A stretch of DNA of 63,323 nucleotides from Bacillota bacterium (GCA_012838305.1 DUPN01000022.1:1-63323), one strand, 5' to 3'; positions 44,202 through 54,044 are shown, counted from the first letter of the stretch. The notes: a model not told the origin generated them from the sequence alone. A program made the numbers and translations.

Positions 44202-45338
44202 ATGAGCGTGGCAGTTGTCTTGGCCGCAGCGGGTTCAGGGAGCCGCATGGGGGCTCCAGGCAATAAAGTGCTTTTGTCGTTGGATGGAAAACCTGTCCTC
44301 TCCCACAGCCTGGATTGTTTTTCTGTGATGGATGAAGTGTGTGAACTGGTCGTCGTGACAAGGGAGGTCGATCGCCAAGCGGTCAGCGAACTGGTGCATC
44401 AAGCGGTTCCCGACAAGAAAACCCAGGTAGTCTTGGGCGGGGCAAGCCGGCAGGACAGCGTTTATTTGGGCCTCCTGGCCCTAACCACCCCTGCTGAGTG
44501 GATTGTCATTCACGATGGTGCCAGACCCTTTATCACCCCAGGCCTGGTCCGCAAGGGACTACGGGCTGCCCAGGAGCACCGGGCTGTGGGTATAGCGGTT
44601 CCTGTGAAGGACACCATCAAGAAGGTTCAGGATGGCTTCGTCTTGGAGACACCGGATCGCGCAGAACTTTGGGCCATGCAGACACCGCAGATCTTTGCCC
44701 GGGACCTGATCTTGCAGGCTTACGCGTGGGCCCAGGAAGAGGGCCTCAGTGTCACTGATGACTGCTCTGTGCTGGAAGCTTTTGGGCATCCTGTGCACAT
44801 CGTGCCGGGAGAATACGCCAACATCAAGATCACGACGCCCGATGACTTGCCGCAATCGACAGCGTTTTCCGTGGGCTTTGGCTACGACGTGCACGCTTTG
44901 GCGGCCAACCGGCCTCTGATCCTAGGCGGTGTTCTCATTCCCCATGACAAAGGGCTGTTGGGTCACTCGGATGCTGATGTGCTAACCCATGCTCTCATGG
45001 ACGCCCTGCTCGGTGCCATGGGAGGCGGAGATATTGGCGAGCTCTTTCCCGATACCGACCCCAAGTACAAAGGGGCGTGCAGTATTGACCTGTTGAAGCA
45101 GGTCCTTGTGATCATGGAGGATAGGCAATTTACACTTGGGAATCTGGACATCACAGTCATGGCCGAGAAACCCAAGCTTAAGACGTGGAAGACTTCGATC
45201 AAATCAAAGCTGGCCCAGGTGCTGGCCATCGAGGAGAGCCAGATCAATCTCAAAGCTACCACCACGGAAGGATTGGGTTTTGTGGGACGGGAGGAAGGCA
45301 TCGCGGCCCAGGCGGTCGTTCTCTTGCGATCGAATTAA
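44202..45338 (+). CDS. ispDF: Bifunctional IspD-IspF (MEP pathway)
   Basis: 378 residues in one frame. IspD part (~1-222): VVLAAAGSGSRMG nucleotide loop, DGARPFITP and AMQTPQIFA. IspF part (~225-378): GFGYDVHAL (metal Asp and His), GHSDADVLTHALMDALLGA and GDIGELFPDTDPKYKGA, ending with the TTEGLGFVGREEGIAAQAV strand. Two enzymes of non-mevalonate isoprenoid synthesis, making CDP-ME and the cyclodiphosphate. GGAG lies 8 bases upstream. Fusions are well known in proteobacteria but uncommon in Bacillota, where the genes are usually adjacent. Confidence 0.93.
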   Translation: MSVAVVLAAAGSGSRMGAPGNKVLLSLDGKPVLSHSLDCFSVMDEVCELVVVTREVDRQAVSELVHQAVPDKKTQVVLGGASRQDSVYLGLLALTTPAEWIVIHDGARPFITPGLVRKGLRAAQEHRAVGIAVPVKDTIKKVQDGFVLETPDRAELWAMQTPQIFARDLILQAYAWAQEEGLSVTDDCSVLEAFGHPVHIVPGEYANIKITTPDDLPQSTAFSVGFGYDVHALAANRPLILGGVLIPHDKGLLGHSDADVLTHALMDALLGAMGGGDIGELFPDTDPKYKGACSIDLLKQVLVIMEDRQFTLGNLDITVMAEKPKLKTWKTSIKSKLAQVLAIEESQINLKATTTEGLGFVGREEGIAAQAVVLLRSN

Positions 45339-45349
45339 TTAAGAAAGTG

Positions 45350-45371
45350 GCCCCTTCAAAATTGGAGGGGC
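45350..45371. other. Hairpin at the kam cluster leader
   Basis: GCCCCTTC / GGAGGGGC stem with loop AAAATT (one wobble). No T-run. It may weakly terminate ispDF or lie in the kdd leader. Confidence 0.35.
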
Positions 45372-45383
45372 TTATGGTATTAT
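45355..45383 (+). promoter_or_regulatory. Candidate promoter of the lysine-fermentation operon
   Basis: Extended -10 TGG-TATTAT (45375-45383) with TTCAAA (45355-45360) at 17-bp spacing. It overlaps the hairpin. No riboswitch was recognised in the 107-base gap. Confidence 0.4.
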
Positions 45384-45445
45384 TAAACATATTGTAAAGA
45401 AACTGGGATTATTTCAAGAAAAGTCCATGGAGGGGGAATCGGTCT

Positions 45446-46480
45446 GTGACCCTAGTATGTCCATTTGGCACCCATCGAGTGTTGGAGCCCCCCGGCGCCC
45501 TTCCGCAGGGAGCCACACGTCTTGACAACCGTATGGAGATTCGATCGAACGAGATATTGGTCGATGTGGAAACATTGAACATCGATTCGGCTAGCTTTAC
45601 GCAGATTCGCAAAGAGGCCGAGGATGACAAGGGACGAATTGCCGAGATTATGCTCGGCATCGTGGCCAGCAGAGGCAAACATCATAATCCTGTGACTGGA
45701 TCGGGAGGAATGTTTATCGGTACTGTCCGATCCATTGGTCCCGATCTCCGGGAAAGGGATTTGCGTGTTGGCGATCGCATTGCATCCTTGGTCTCTTTGA
45801 CTCTAACACCCCTTGTGATTGAGGCCATTACGAACATGGATCTGGAGACCGCTCAGGTCGATATAGTGGGGAAAGCGATACTTTTCGCCAGCGGCATTTA
45901 TGCCGTGCTGCCTGAAGACCTCCCGCAGAAACTGGCCTTGGCAGCCCTGGACGTGGCGGGCGCACCAGCCCAGACCGGCAAACTGGTCAAGCCTGGAGAC
46001 AGCGTGCTGATCGTGGGGGCCGGGGGGAAATCGGGCACTCTTTGCCTCCATGAAGCGAAGAAGCGGGCGGGCGTTTCAGGACGAGTGATTGCCATGGACT
46101 ATGGTCCCGCTGCGCTGGAGCGGATCGGGGAGCTGGAATTGGCCGATGTCATCCTCAACGTGGATGCAACGAAGCCGGTAGACTGTCTTCGTGCGCTGCA
46201 GGACGCTTGTGGAGGTCGCCTGGCGGATCTCACCATCAATTGTGTCAATATTCCCCAGACCGAGATGGCCTCCATCTTGTGCACCCGGGACGGGGGTACT
46301 GTGTACTTTTTCAGTATGGCTACAAGTTTCACCGCCGCAGCCTTAGGCGCGGAGGGTGTGGGCAAGGACGTCAAGATGCTCATTGGCAATGGCTATACCA
46401 AGAACCATGCCCAGATCACCCTGGACATCCTGCGCGAAAATCCCAAACTGCGCGCCTTATTCTCGGAAATCTATGTCTAA
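45446..46480 (+). CDS. kdd: L-erythro-3,5-diaminohexanoate dehydrogenase
   Basis: 344 residues. Rossmann nucleotide motif VLIVGAGGKSGTLCL (~185) within a zinc-free MDR-like dehydrogenase. The N-terminal SASFTQIRKE and the segment GSGGMFIGTVRSIG match Kdd of lysine-fermenting clostridia and fusobacteria. It oxidises 3,5-diaminohexanoate to 5-amino-3-oxohexanoate with NAD+. GTG 45446 follows GGAGGGGG by 9 bases. First gene of the cluster that also holds all other pathway enzymes. Confidence 0.92.
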   Translation: MTLVCPFGTHRVLEPPGALPQGATRLDNRMEIRSNEILVDVETLNIDSASFTQIRKEAEDDKGRIAEIMLGIVASRGKHHNPVTGSGGMFIGTVRSIGPDLRERDLRVGDRIASLVSLTLTPLVIEAITNMDLETAQVDIVGKAILFASGIYAVLPEDLPQKLALAALDVAGAPAQTGKLVKPGDSVLIVGAGGKSGTLCLHEAKKRAGVSGRVIAMDYGPAALERIGELELADVILNVDATKPVDCLRALQDACGGRLADLTINCVNIPQTEMASILCTRDGGTVYFFSMATSFTAAALGAEGVGKDVKMLIGNGYTKNHAQITLDILRENPKLRALFSEIYV

Positions 46481-46495
46481 CCAGGAGTGGTCGCG

Positions 46496-47563
46496 GTGTT
46501 TGTAAAGGAGATCTTGGACCGCCAGTTCCGATCAATCTCAGTCATTGGAATGGGTAAGAATACGGGGAAAACCTTCTCCTTTACCCAGCTCCTGCTGGAC
46601 GCAGGCCGTTTGGGTCTGCAGGTGGCCATGACCACGATGGGGCTCGACGGGGAGGAACGTGACAGTTTGTTTGGCCATGATAAGCCAAGAATCACGGTGC
46701 GCTCCGGTCAAATCGTAGCCAATGCCAAGGCGCTGCTTCTCGATAGCGGCTTGGACTGGGAAATCGTAGGAACGACCGGTATTATGACTCCTTTAGGAGA
46801 AGTTGTCCTAGCCCGTGCTCTAAGTACGGGCAAGACTATCTTAGCAGGCCCGGGTACCCGCCATGGATTAGCCATGGTCAAACGTAAGCTGGAGGCGATG
46901 GGGATCGATCTCTTTCTGGTGGACGGCGCCATCGATCGCCGTTCCCTTGCTGCCCCCATGGTCACGGACACGGCGGTGCTTGCTGTGGGAACAGAGATGA
47001 GCCACGACCGCACCGAGTTGTTGGAGAAGCTGAAACTGCAATTGGAGATACTCACCCTGCCCGCCTTTGTTCATCCAGGTGCAGATAGTTTGCGCAAGCT
47101 GGGAGGAAGTACTAAGCTTGCTTTCCTCGGAGCCCGGGACGTCCAGGGTGTCCTGGGGCAGAAGGATGTTTTTCAACACAGTGAAGTGCTGCCCAAAAAG
47201 ATCAATCCAGAAACAACAGCAATCTATCTGCGCGGTATGCTCACCAATGATCTGCTGGCCAAGGTTTTGTCCGCTGTCCCCAGGAAAGCAGGGTTCGTCC
47301 TGGTCGCTTCTGATCCCAGCTGCGTTTTTTTGAACAGACGGAGTCTGAACAAGCTCCAAGCGGATCAGGTCTTCCTGCATGTACTGGATCCCATCCAGAT
47401 CAGTGCCGTGACCGTGAACCCCTTGAGCACAAGCTACGGCCATGCGGACCCCCTTCGCCTGCTCCGGGATGTGGGACAAGCAGTAGCTCCCCTTCCCTGT
47501 TACGATCTGGGGCTGGGGCTTCGCTACGAGCCGGAGAAGGAGGGTTTTGATGCAGTTCCTTGA
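46496..47563 (+). CDS. kamB: KamB, P-loop protein of lysine aminomutase operons
   Basis: 355 residues. Walker A GMGKNTGKT (~15) in a MobB/SIMIBI-like context, then TTMGLDGEERDSLFGH, VGTTGIMTPLGEV and DLFLVDGAIDRRS. I see no other domain I can name. In known lysine clusters this gene precedes kamC and kamDE. Its function is unproven; a role in cofactor loading or reactivation of lysine 5,6-aminomutase is a reasonable inference. GTG 46496 is preferred (AGGAG 8 bases upstream). The gene overlaps kamC by 14 bases. Confidence 0.82.
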   Translation: MFVKEILDRQFRSISVIGMGKNTGKTFSFTQLLLDAGRLGLQVAMTTMGLDGEERDSLFGHDKPRITVRSGQIVANAKALLLDSGLDWEIVGTTGIMTPLGEVVLARALSTGKTILAGPGTRHGLAMVKRKLEAMGIDLFLVDGAIDRRSLAAPMVTDTAVLAVGTEMSHDRTELLEKLKLQLEILTLPAFVHPGADSLRKLGGSTKLAFLGARDVQGVLGQKDVFQHSEVLPKKINPETTAIYLRGMLTNDLLAKVLSAVPRKAGFVLVASDPSCVFLNRRSLNKLQADQVFLHVLDPIQISAVTVNPLSTSYGHADPLRLLRDVGQAVAPLPCYDLGLGLRYEPEKEGFDAVP

Positions 47564-49154
47564 TACACAGACCCGCAACCAGTTGGGCTTTGATCAGGTA
47601 TGGTCTCGCCTTGAACCCGTATCGCCTTTGGGTAGGGCCAGGCAGCGCCGGGCTGTCGCTTTCGCACCGGAGGACAGGGAAGGTCTCCAAGCAGAGTTGG
47701 AGCGGGTTGAGCAAATTTGCCTAGCTTTGCAGTCCGATCCTAAGGCCGCCGATGGACTTCGCTATCTGCTCGGTATGGTCAGGGACATCCGAGGGTGTCT
47801 GGAACGCAGTAGGCAAGGCTCTGTGCTGGATGATGTAGAGTTCTATGCGATCAAAAAGCTCCTCTTGATCGTGGAGCAGATCCAGACCGAACTGGAGCGC
47901 TTGGGATGGGAGTTCCTGCCTTCCCTGGACCTAGTGCTAGAGTGCCGTCAAGCCTTAAGCGCGGGGCAGGGAAGAGAGGACAGCTTTTATCTGGCCGATG
48001 CTTACGACGAAGAATTGGCCCGGATCCGTCGAGAACGGGTCCGTCTAGAAGGCATCATAGCTGATTTTCGCCGCTCGGTTGAAAACAAGATCCTTCAGTC
48101 TGTAGGACGCACGCTCACCATGGATGGAAATATTGCAGTGAGCAGAACAGACAGGGACGCACTGAGGCAGCTGGAAGCCATAGAGGAGCTGGAGCAGGTG
48201 CGTACAACACCGGATGCTCTCACCTTTGCCTTGGTGGAAGATGCCGGCATGCAGCAGATCAGGCGCGATTTGAGGCAAAGCCGGGAAGAGGAAGAAGCTT
48301 GTAAGCAGGCGATTCGTGTTCGCCTTACGGAATGTGTGGCCGCCTTGGCGCCGCGGATACTCTCTGTTTTAGAGCGTTTAGGTTACCTCGACTTGCTGCT
48401 GGCCAAGGGAAAGCTATCCTTTGCGATGGGCGGGATCAGACCCTCGCTCTGCCAGGATTCGTGTCTGCGGATAAAAAACGGACGGCACCCCTTGCTCGAG
48501 GAAGAGGTGGAGCAAAGGGGGTATACCTATACGCCTCTTTGCGTAAACGTTTGCAGAGGAGTTACCATCATCACTGGTCCCAATATGGGGGGGAAGACGG
48601 CCAGTCTGAAGATGATAGGCCTACTTGCGGCCCTCGCCCAGCATGGCCTGTTGGTTCCCGCCGCTTCCATGGAGTTCTCTCCGCGGAGGTTCATCCGGGC
48701 CCATCTGACCGCAGCGCAGATTCCCAGGGGATTAAGTGCATTCGCCGGGGAAATTGCTTTTCTAGGCAGAGCTTTGGAACAGGGCCATGGCGAAGGCCTG
48801 ATTTTGGTGGATGAAATCGCCCATGGCACCGGTCCTGCAGAAGGAGCGGCGATAGCCCAGGCCATCGCAGAGGAATTGAATCGTCAATCCTCTATTACGG
48901 TGATTACGACCCATTATCCATCCCTGGCCTGTATGGAAGGGGTCGTCCACCTCCGTGTCCGGGGGCTGGGAAGCGATCCCCTCCAGCAAGGGGATCTGCA
49001 CACTCTGCAAAGACGCATGGATTACAGGTTGGAGGAAACAGGCCCCCAAGGGGCCATTTGGAGCAGCGCTGCACTTGTGGCGGAAGCAATGGGTTTGGAT
49101 CGAAAGGTCATCGCCAGAGCTAGAGAACTCCAGGAAAAGAGGGATACAACATGA
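47550..49154 (+). CDS. kamC: KamC, MutS-related ATPase
   Basis: 534 residues. A helical core/lever region (~1-330) precedes a MutS-type ATPase with Walker A GPNMGGKTAS and Walker B ILVDEIAHGTGPAEGAAIA plus THYPSL. The mismatch-recognition domain I and the Smr endonuclease of MutS2 are absent. Together with KamB it is conserved in lysine clusters, which points to the aminomutase and not to DNA repair. ATG 47550 follows AAGGAGG by 6 bases. It overlaps kamD by 4 bases. Confidence 0.85.
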   Translation: MQFLDTQTRNQLGFDQVWSRLEPVSPLGRARQRRAVAFAPEDREGLQAELERVEQICLALQSDPKAADGLRYLLGMVRDIRGCLERSRQGSVLDDVEFYAIKKLLLIVEQIQTELERLGWEFLPSLDLVLECRQALSAGQGREDSFYLADAYDEELARIRRERVRLEGIIADFRRSVENKILQSVGRTLTMDGNIAVSRTDRDALRQLEAIEELEQVRTTPDALTFALVEDAGMQQIRRDLRQSREEEEACKQAIRVRLTECVAALAPRILSVLERLGYLDLLLAKGKLSFAMGGIRPSLCQDSCLRIKNGRHPLLEEEVEQRGYTYTPLCVNVCRGVTIITGPNMGGKTASLKMIGLLAALAQHGLLVPAASMEFSPRRFIRAHLTAAQIPRGLSAFAGEIAFLGRALEQGHGEGLILVDEIAHGTGPAEGAAIAQAIAEELNRQSSITVITTHYPSLACMEGVVHLRVRGLGSDPLQQGDLHTLQRRMDYRLEETGPQGAIWSSAALVAEAMGLDRKVIARARELQEKRDTT

Positions 49155-50719
49155 TGAAAGAGCAGCTCTCGCTGGACCAGGGAAAGGTTCGCCAGGCCAG
49201 GGAACTGGCACATTCCATTGCTCTTCAGGTACAAGAGGACATTCGGAAGCATACTACCGTGACCATCGAACGTACTGTCGCACGCCTGTTTGGCATTGAC
49301 GGTACCGATCAAGACGGCATACCCCTCGCCAATATACTGGTGGATCAGGTCAATCGGGCCGGTTTGCTGGATCGGGGTATCGCTTTTTGGCTGGGCAACG
49401 CCCTTGTGGCCCTGGGTCAGGCTCCGCAGCAAATTGCGGAGCGATGCGCCGGGGATTTGCGCATCGGTGAGCTTCCTCTCCAGGACCCGCGCAAGGTAGA
49501 GGAGGTCTTGGCCCTATACACAGAACGGGCCTTGACCGCCATTTCCAAGCAGCGCCAGAGACGGGAAGAGTACAAGGAGCGCCTGGGTGTAGGGGAGGAA
49601 CCGCTGAAGTATGTGATTGTAGCCAGCGGTAACATCTTCGAAGATGTTAAGCAGGCCCAGGCAGCCGCCAGGCAAGGTGCTGACATTATTGCGGTGATTC
49701 GCACGACGGCACAGAGTCTGCTGGATTATGTGCCCTATGGAACGACAACCGAGGGCTTCGGGGGCACCTATGCCACCCAGGCCAACTTCCAGGTGATGCG
49801 CAGTGCCCTGGATGAGGTCAGTGAAGAGGTGGGGCGCTATATTCAGCTGGTCAATTACTGCTCGGGTCTGTGCATGCCGGAAATCGCAGCCATGGGAGCT
49901 CTGGAGCGTCTAGATATGATGCTGAACGATGCCATGTACGGCATTCTGTTTAGGGATATCAACATGGATCGCACCTTTGCCGATCAATACTTCTCCCGCA
50001 TGATCAATGCCTACGCAGGCATCATCATTAACACCGGGGAAGATAACTATCTGACCACGGCTGATGCCTTTGAAAAGGCGCACACAGTCTTAGCCTCCAA
50101 CTTGATTAATGAACAGATGGGACTGAAGGCTGGTCTGAAGCCTTGGCAACTCGGGCTGGGGCATGCCTTTGAGCTAGATCCCAAGATGAGAAACGGGTTC
50201 CTCTATGAGTTGGCTACAGCCCAAACCATCCGGCAGGTTTTCCCTGAAGCGCCCCTGAAGTACATGCCTCCTACCAAGCACATGACAGGCGATATCTTCA
50301 TGGGTCATGTCCAAAACGCCATGTTTAACCTAGCTTCGGTGCTGACCGGTCAGAGCATTCATCTCTTGGGTATGCTCACCGAAGCCATTCATACACCACA
50401 CTTAGCTGACCGGATCCTCAGCCTTGAGAACGCCCACTATGTGATGGAGAATGCCCGGGATTTAGCGGGTGAAATTTCCTTTCGGCCCGATGGGATCATC
50501 CAGCAGCGTTCCGAGGCCGTTTTGGATCAAGTGGTCTGCTTTTTGCAGGAAATCGCAGGGAAGGGTTTGAAGCGTTCCATCAGTGAAGGATACTTTGCCG
50601 ACATCAAACGCCCTCTCCAGGGCGGTAAGGGACGAGATGGCGTACTTCGCAAGGGTTTGGATTACCAAAACCCCTTTATGACGAAGATGGGGCAAGAGCT
50701 GGGGGTGGATCATGATTAA
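49151..50719 (+). CDS. kamD: Lysine 5,6-aminomutase, alpha subunit
   Basis: 522 residues. TIM-barrel subunit of the adenosylcobalamin- and PLP-dependent mutase, with VRQARELAHSIALQVQ, ADIIAVIRTTAQSLLDYVPYG, TTEGFGGTYATQ and the conserved PPTKHMTGDIFMGHVQNA. It moves the terminal amino group of beta-lysine to carbon 5, giving 3,5-diaminohexanoate. Length matches the family. The next gene overlaps by 8 bases and encodes the cobalamin-binding subunit. Confidence 0.95.
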   Translation: MMKEQLSLDQGKVRQARELAHSIALQVQEDIRKHTTVTIERTVARLFGIDGTDQDGIPLANILVDQVNRAGLLDRGIAFWLGNALVALGQAPQQIAERCAGDLRIGELPLQDPRKVEEVLALYTERALTAISKQRQRREEYKERLGVGEEPLKYVIVASGNIFEDVKQAQAAARQGADIIAVIRTTAQSLLDYVPYGTTTEGFGGTYATQANFQVMRSALDEVSEEVGRYIQLVNYCSGLCMPEIAAMGALERLDMMLNDAMYGILFRDINMDRTFADQYFSRMINAYAGIIINTGEDNYLTTADAFEKAHTVLASNLINEQMGLKAGLKPWQLGLGHAFELDPKMRNGFLYELATAQTIRQVFPEAPLKYMPPTKHMTGDIFMGHVQNAMFNLASVLTGQSIHLLGMLTEAIHTPHLADRILSLENAHYVMENARDLAGEISFRPDGIIQQRSEAVLDQVVCFLQEIAGKGLKRSISEGYFADIKRPLQGGKGRDGVLRKGLDYQNPFMTKMGQELGVDHD

Positions 50720-51431
50720 ACCATATGGAGATTCTTGGGGCGATGGACAGGTTCAGCTCAGTTTTACCCTGCCCATTCCAGCGGGGCCAAGGGCCCGGGA
50801 AGCAGCTAGGCGTCTGGCTGCCCAAATGGGTTTGGATGACGTTCAAGTGGTGCATATGAAGGACCTCTCCGGCTTCACCTACTTCATCCTCTACGGCAGC
50901 TGCCGCCACAGCATAGATTTGGACCAAATTCCCCTGGCAGTGGCAGAGGGGGAGATGATGACCTTTGAGGAGATCAACCACTTTGTCCGGGAACGCCTGG
51001 GGCGTAAGGTCGTGGTGGTGGGGGCCTGCACCGGGACAGATGCTCACACCGTAGGCCTCGATGCCATCATGAATATGAAAGGCTATGACGGGGACTACGG
51101 GCTGGAGCGCTACCCCATGCTGGAAACCTACAACTTGGGGAGTCAAGTTCAAAACGAGATTCTGCTGCAGAAAGCGATGGAAGTAGGGGCGGACGCTGTC
51201 TTGGTTTCCCAGGTGGTCACACAGAAGAACGTACATATCCAGAACTTAACGGAGCTGATCGAAATGGCGGAAGCGGAGGATCTGCGCCGCAGACTGATCC
51301 TGATTGTGGGGGGGCCTAGGATTGATCCATCCTTGGCCGCAGAATTGGGTTTTGATGCAGGCTTCGGTCCAGGGACCACTGCTCGCCACGTGGCCACATT
51401 CCTTGTTCGGGAATTGGCCAGACGCAATTAA
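50712..51431 (+). CDS. kamE: Lysine 5,6-aminomutase, beta subunit
   Basis: 239 residues. The base-off cobalamin motif D-x-H-x-x-G is seen as DAHTVG (D110, H112), and NMKG supplies K123, the likely PLP Schiff-base lysine. [29 protein letters not shown] ends the Rossmann-like B12 domain. The N-terminal ~90 residues form the dimerisation domain. Works with KamD. Confidence 0.95.
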   Translation: MIKPYGDSWGDGQVQLSFTLPIPAGPRAREAARRLAAQMGLDDVQVVHMKDLSGFTYFILYGSCRHSIDLDQIPLAVAEGEMMTFEEINHFVRERLGRKVVVVGACTGTDAHTVGLDAIMNMKGYDGDYGLERYPMLETYNLGSQVQNEILLQKAMEVGADAVLVSQVVTQKNVHIQNLTELIEMAEAEDLRRRLILIVGGPRIDPSLAAELGFDAGFGPGTTARHVATFLVRELARRN

Positions 51432-51456
51432 GCTAGTTGTAGAAGGAGGACGCAGT

Positions 51457-51846
51457 ATGGAAAGTGTTATCCGTGTTCGAGTCAGCGCAGCCCAGGCCCA
51501 CTACGGAGGCCAATTGGTGGACGGTGCTTTTGTCTTGCAGCTCTTCGGCGACTGCGCCACAGAACTTCTCATCCGCCAGGACGGTGACGAAGGCTTGTTC
51601 CTAACCTATAGTGAAGTTCAGTTCAAAGCCCCCGTGTTTGCCGGAGACTTTGTTGAAGCAGTGGGGAGGATGACCGAAGTGGGCAACACATCACGGAAGA
51701 TGGAGTTTACTGCAGTGAAGCAAATCACTCGCCCCGCTGATCACAATTTGGCGCCGTCCGCCATGGATGTGCTGGAGGAGCCCGTTGTTGTGGCCACCGC
51801 CAAGGGTGTCTGCGTGGTGCCTCGGGACAGACAGAGAAGGGGGTAG
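51457..51846 (+). CDS. kal: 3-aminobutyryl-CoA ammonia lyase
   Basis: 129-residue hotdog-fold protein ([42 protein letters not shown]). It eliminates ammonia from L-3-aminobutyryl-CoA to give crotonyl-CoA. Size and place between kamE and kce match known lysine clusters. GGAGG is 7 bases before ATG 51457. Confidence 0.92.
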   Translation: MESVIRVRVSAAQAHYGGQLVDGAFVLQLFGDCATELLIRQDGDEGLFLTYSEVQFKAPVFAGDFVEAVGRMTEVGNTSRKMEFTAVKQITRPADHNLAPSAMDVLEEPVVVATAKGVCVVPRDRQRRG

Positions 51847-51849
51847 AAA

Positions 51850-52674
51850 GTGTCGAAGCTAATCATTACCGCAGCTCTCACCGGAGCCGAAGTGACCCGG
51901 GAGCAGCAGCCCAATTTACCTATCACGCCGCAAGAGATTAGTGCGGCCGCTTTGGAAGCATATCAAGCTGGCGCGGCCATTGTTCATGTCCATGCCCGCA
52001 GGAAAGATGGAAGTCCCACACAGGACAGGGACATCTATGGGGAAATCCAGAGGCTGGTGACAGGAGCATCCCCCCTGATCTTTCAGCCATCGACGGGGGG
52101 AGCTACTTGGCACAGTGCCGCAGAGCGCTTGCAGCCCCTTGATCTCAGCCCTGAAATGGCCACCCTTTCCACGGGGACCTGCAACTTCGGCAGAGACATC
52201 TTTGCCAATCCGCAGGACTTCTACGAAAAAGCAGCCCGGATCATGCAGGAGCGGGGAGTGAAGCCTGAGTTTGAGGTGTTTGAAGCGGGCATGATTGACA
52301 ACGCCTTGCGCCTGGTTAGAGACGGCTTCGTTCAGGCGCCTCTCCACTTTAATTTCGTGCTGGGAGTACCAGGTGCCATGTCGGCCAGTGTGCGGAATTT
52401 AAGCTTTCTTGTGGATTCCATTCCCCCCGATGCTACTTGGACTGTCTCCGGTATTGGCCGTTTTGAAACGCCCCTGGCCGCTGCCGCCATTGCCATGGGA
52501 GGCCATGTCCGAGTGGGCTTTGAGGACAATATCTATTATGGCCGGGGAGAGCTGGCCACAAGCAATGCACAGCTCGTGGCCAGAATCGTGCGCATAGCCA
52601 ATGAGCTGGGCCGCCAGGTGGCTACGCCCGATCAGGCACGGGAGATCCTGGGCTTAGCGGGGAAAAACGCCTAG
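51850..52674 (+). CDS. kce: 3-keto-5-aminohexanoate cleavage enzyme
   Basis: 274-residue zinc-dependent TIM barrel of the BKACE family. IITAALTGAEVTREQQPNLP, zinc histidines in VHVHARRKDG, STGG and SGIGRFETPLAAAAIAMGGHVRVGFEDNIYY. It condenses 5-amino-3-oxohexanoate with acetyl-CoA to yield L-3-aminobutyryl-CoA and acetoacetate. GTG 51850 starts 3 bases after kal. Confidence 0.94.
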   Translation: MSKLIITAALTGAEVTREQQPNLPITPQEISAAALEAYQAGAAIVHVHARRKDGSPTQDRDIYGEIQRLVTGASPLIFQPSTGGATWHSAAERLQPLDLSPEMATLSTGTCNFGRDIFANPQDFYEKAARIMQERGVKPEFEVFEAGMIDNALRLVRDGFVQAPLHFNFVLGVPGAMSASVRNLSFLVDSIPPDATWTVSGIGRFETPLAAAAIAMGGHVRVGFEDNIYYGRGELATSNAQLVARIVRIANELGRQVATPDQAREILGLAGKNA

Positions 52675-52690
52675 AAGGGGGTGACGAAAA

Positions 52691-53353
52691 TTGCCGAAGA
52701 TTATGTCACAGAAAGAAGTGATCGCGCAAGTACAAGAGGGCAGCACTGTCATGATAGGAGGATTCATGACCTGCGGCACACCAGTCAATCTAGTTCGTGA
52801 GCTGGCCTCAAGGGGGCTGCACCATTTGACTGTGATCTGCAACGACACAGGCTTACAGGGAGACGGAATTGGGATGTTGATCACGGCCGATGCGGTGAAG
52901 AGGCTGATCGCAAGTCATATTGGCACAAACCCAGAGACAGGCAAGAAAATGATTGAGGGCAAAATCCAGGTTGAACTGGTGCCCCAAGGAACCCTGGCCG
53001 AGAGAATCCGCTGTGCAGGCGCTGGCTTAGGAGGGTTTTTGACTCCCACTGGTGTGGGAACGGTGGTCGCGGACGGTAAACAAGAGATGGAGATCGATGG
53101 CCGGAGGTATCTACTGGAAAAGGCACTTCATGCCGATGTAGCCTTGATCAAGGCCTGGAAGGCAGATCGCAAGGGAAATCTGCTGTATCGCAAGAGCGCC
53201 CGCAATTTTAACCCCTTGATGGCCATGGCTGCACAGACCGTGATTGTAGAGGCAGAGGAGATTGTTGAGGTGGGAGAGCTTGATCCCGATGCGGTGATGA
53301 CTCCAGGTATTTTCGTAGACTTCTTGACAAAGGGTGTGAGCGTTGATGGATGA
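52691..53353 (+). CDS. atoD: Butyryl-CoA:acetoacetate CoA-transferase, subunit alpha
   Basis: 220 residues, family I CoA-transferase alpha subunit: [25 protein letters not shown] near the N-terminus and [17 protein letters not shown]. It moves CoA from butyryl-CoA to acetoacetate, releasing butyrate. TTG 52691 with GGGGGTGA upstream. Overlaps atoA by 8 bases. Confidence 0.9.
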   Translation: MPKIMSQKEVIAQVQEGSTVMIGGFMTCGTPVNLVRELASRGLHHLTVICNDTGLQGDGIGMLITADAVKRLIASHIGTNPETGKKMIEGKIQVELVPQGTLAERIRCAGAGLGGFLTPTGVGTVVADGKQEMEIDGRRYLLEKALHADVALIKAWKADRKGNLLYRKSARNFNPLMAMAAQTVIVEAEEIVEVGELDPDAVMTPGIFVDFLTKGVSVDG

Positions 53354-54020
53354 TCGGCAAAAAAGAGTACTCATTGCCCGCCGCATTGCCCAGGAGCTTG
53401 CAGACGGCGACGTGGTCAATTTAGGTATCGGACTGCCCACCCTGGTCGGCGGGTTTATCCCGGATGGGGTCAATGTTACACTGCAATCGGAAAATGGCTT
53501 CGTGGGGCTCGGGCCCCATCCCGCTCCAGGTGAAGAGGATGATGACTTGGTCAATGCAGGAGGGCAGCCCGTGACCATTCTTCCCGGAGGTGCGTTCTTT
53601 GACAGTGCCGATTCCTTTGCCATCATTCGGGGAGGACATGTGGACGTGACAGTCCTCGGGGCCCTGGAAGTAGATGCCCGGGGCAATCTGGCCAGTTGGA
53701 TGATACCCGGGAAAATGGTGCCAGGTATGGGGGGAGCTATGGATCTGGTGGTGGGAGCTCGCCGGGTGATTGTGGGAACAACCCACCTAACGAAAAAGGG
53801 AGAACCGAAACTGCTCAAAAAGTGCCGTCTACCCTTGACCGCAGTGGAGGTGGTGGATCTGGTGGTTACAGAGATGGCGGTGATTGCGGTGGAGCAGGGC
53901 ACCATGACTCTCCTTGAGAAGAACCCGAATTATTCAGTTGATGCCATTCGAGCCGCGACCGATGCACACCTGGAGCTCTCTCTAGAACTGCGTGATATGG
54001 ATCTGGCGGGGCTAATGTAG
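53346..54020 (+). CDS. atoA: Butyryl-CoA:acetoacetate CoA-transferase, subunit beta
   Basis: 224 residues. The active-site glutamate lies in the SENG motif ([11 protein letters not shown]) and the [40 protein letters not shown] stretch is typical for the beta subunit. Partner of AtoD. ATG 53346 is preferred to the adjacent TTG. Confidence 0.9.
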   Translation: MDDRQKRVLIARRIAQELADGDVVNLGIGLPTLVGGFIPDGVNVTLQSENGFVGLGPHPAPGEEDDDLVNAGGQPVTILPGGAFFDSADSFAIIRGGHVDVTVLGALEVDARGNLASWMIPGKMVPGMGGAMDLVVGARRVIVGTTHLTKKGEPKLLKKCRLPLTAVEVVDLVVTEMAVIAVEQGTMTLLEKNPNYSVDAIRAATDAHLELSLELRDMDLAGLM

Positions 54021-54044
54021 ACGGAGGATGAGGAGGTTTTTGCT

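Noticed and set aside
45339-45445. Lysine or cobalamin riboswitch ahead of kdd
   Set aside because: The gap is only 107 bases and lacks any recognisable conserved riboswitch core; only a short hairpin and a promoter-like region are visible.
47550-49154. KamC as MutS or MutS2 DNA repair protein
   Set aside because: No mismatch-recognition or Smr domain, and the gene is inside the lysine operon with overlaps to kamB and kamD.
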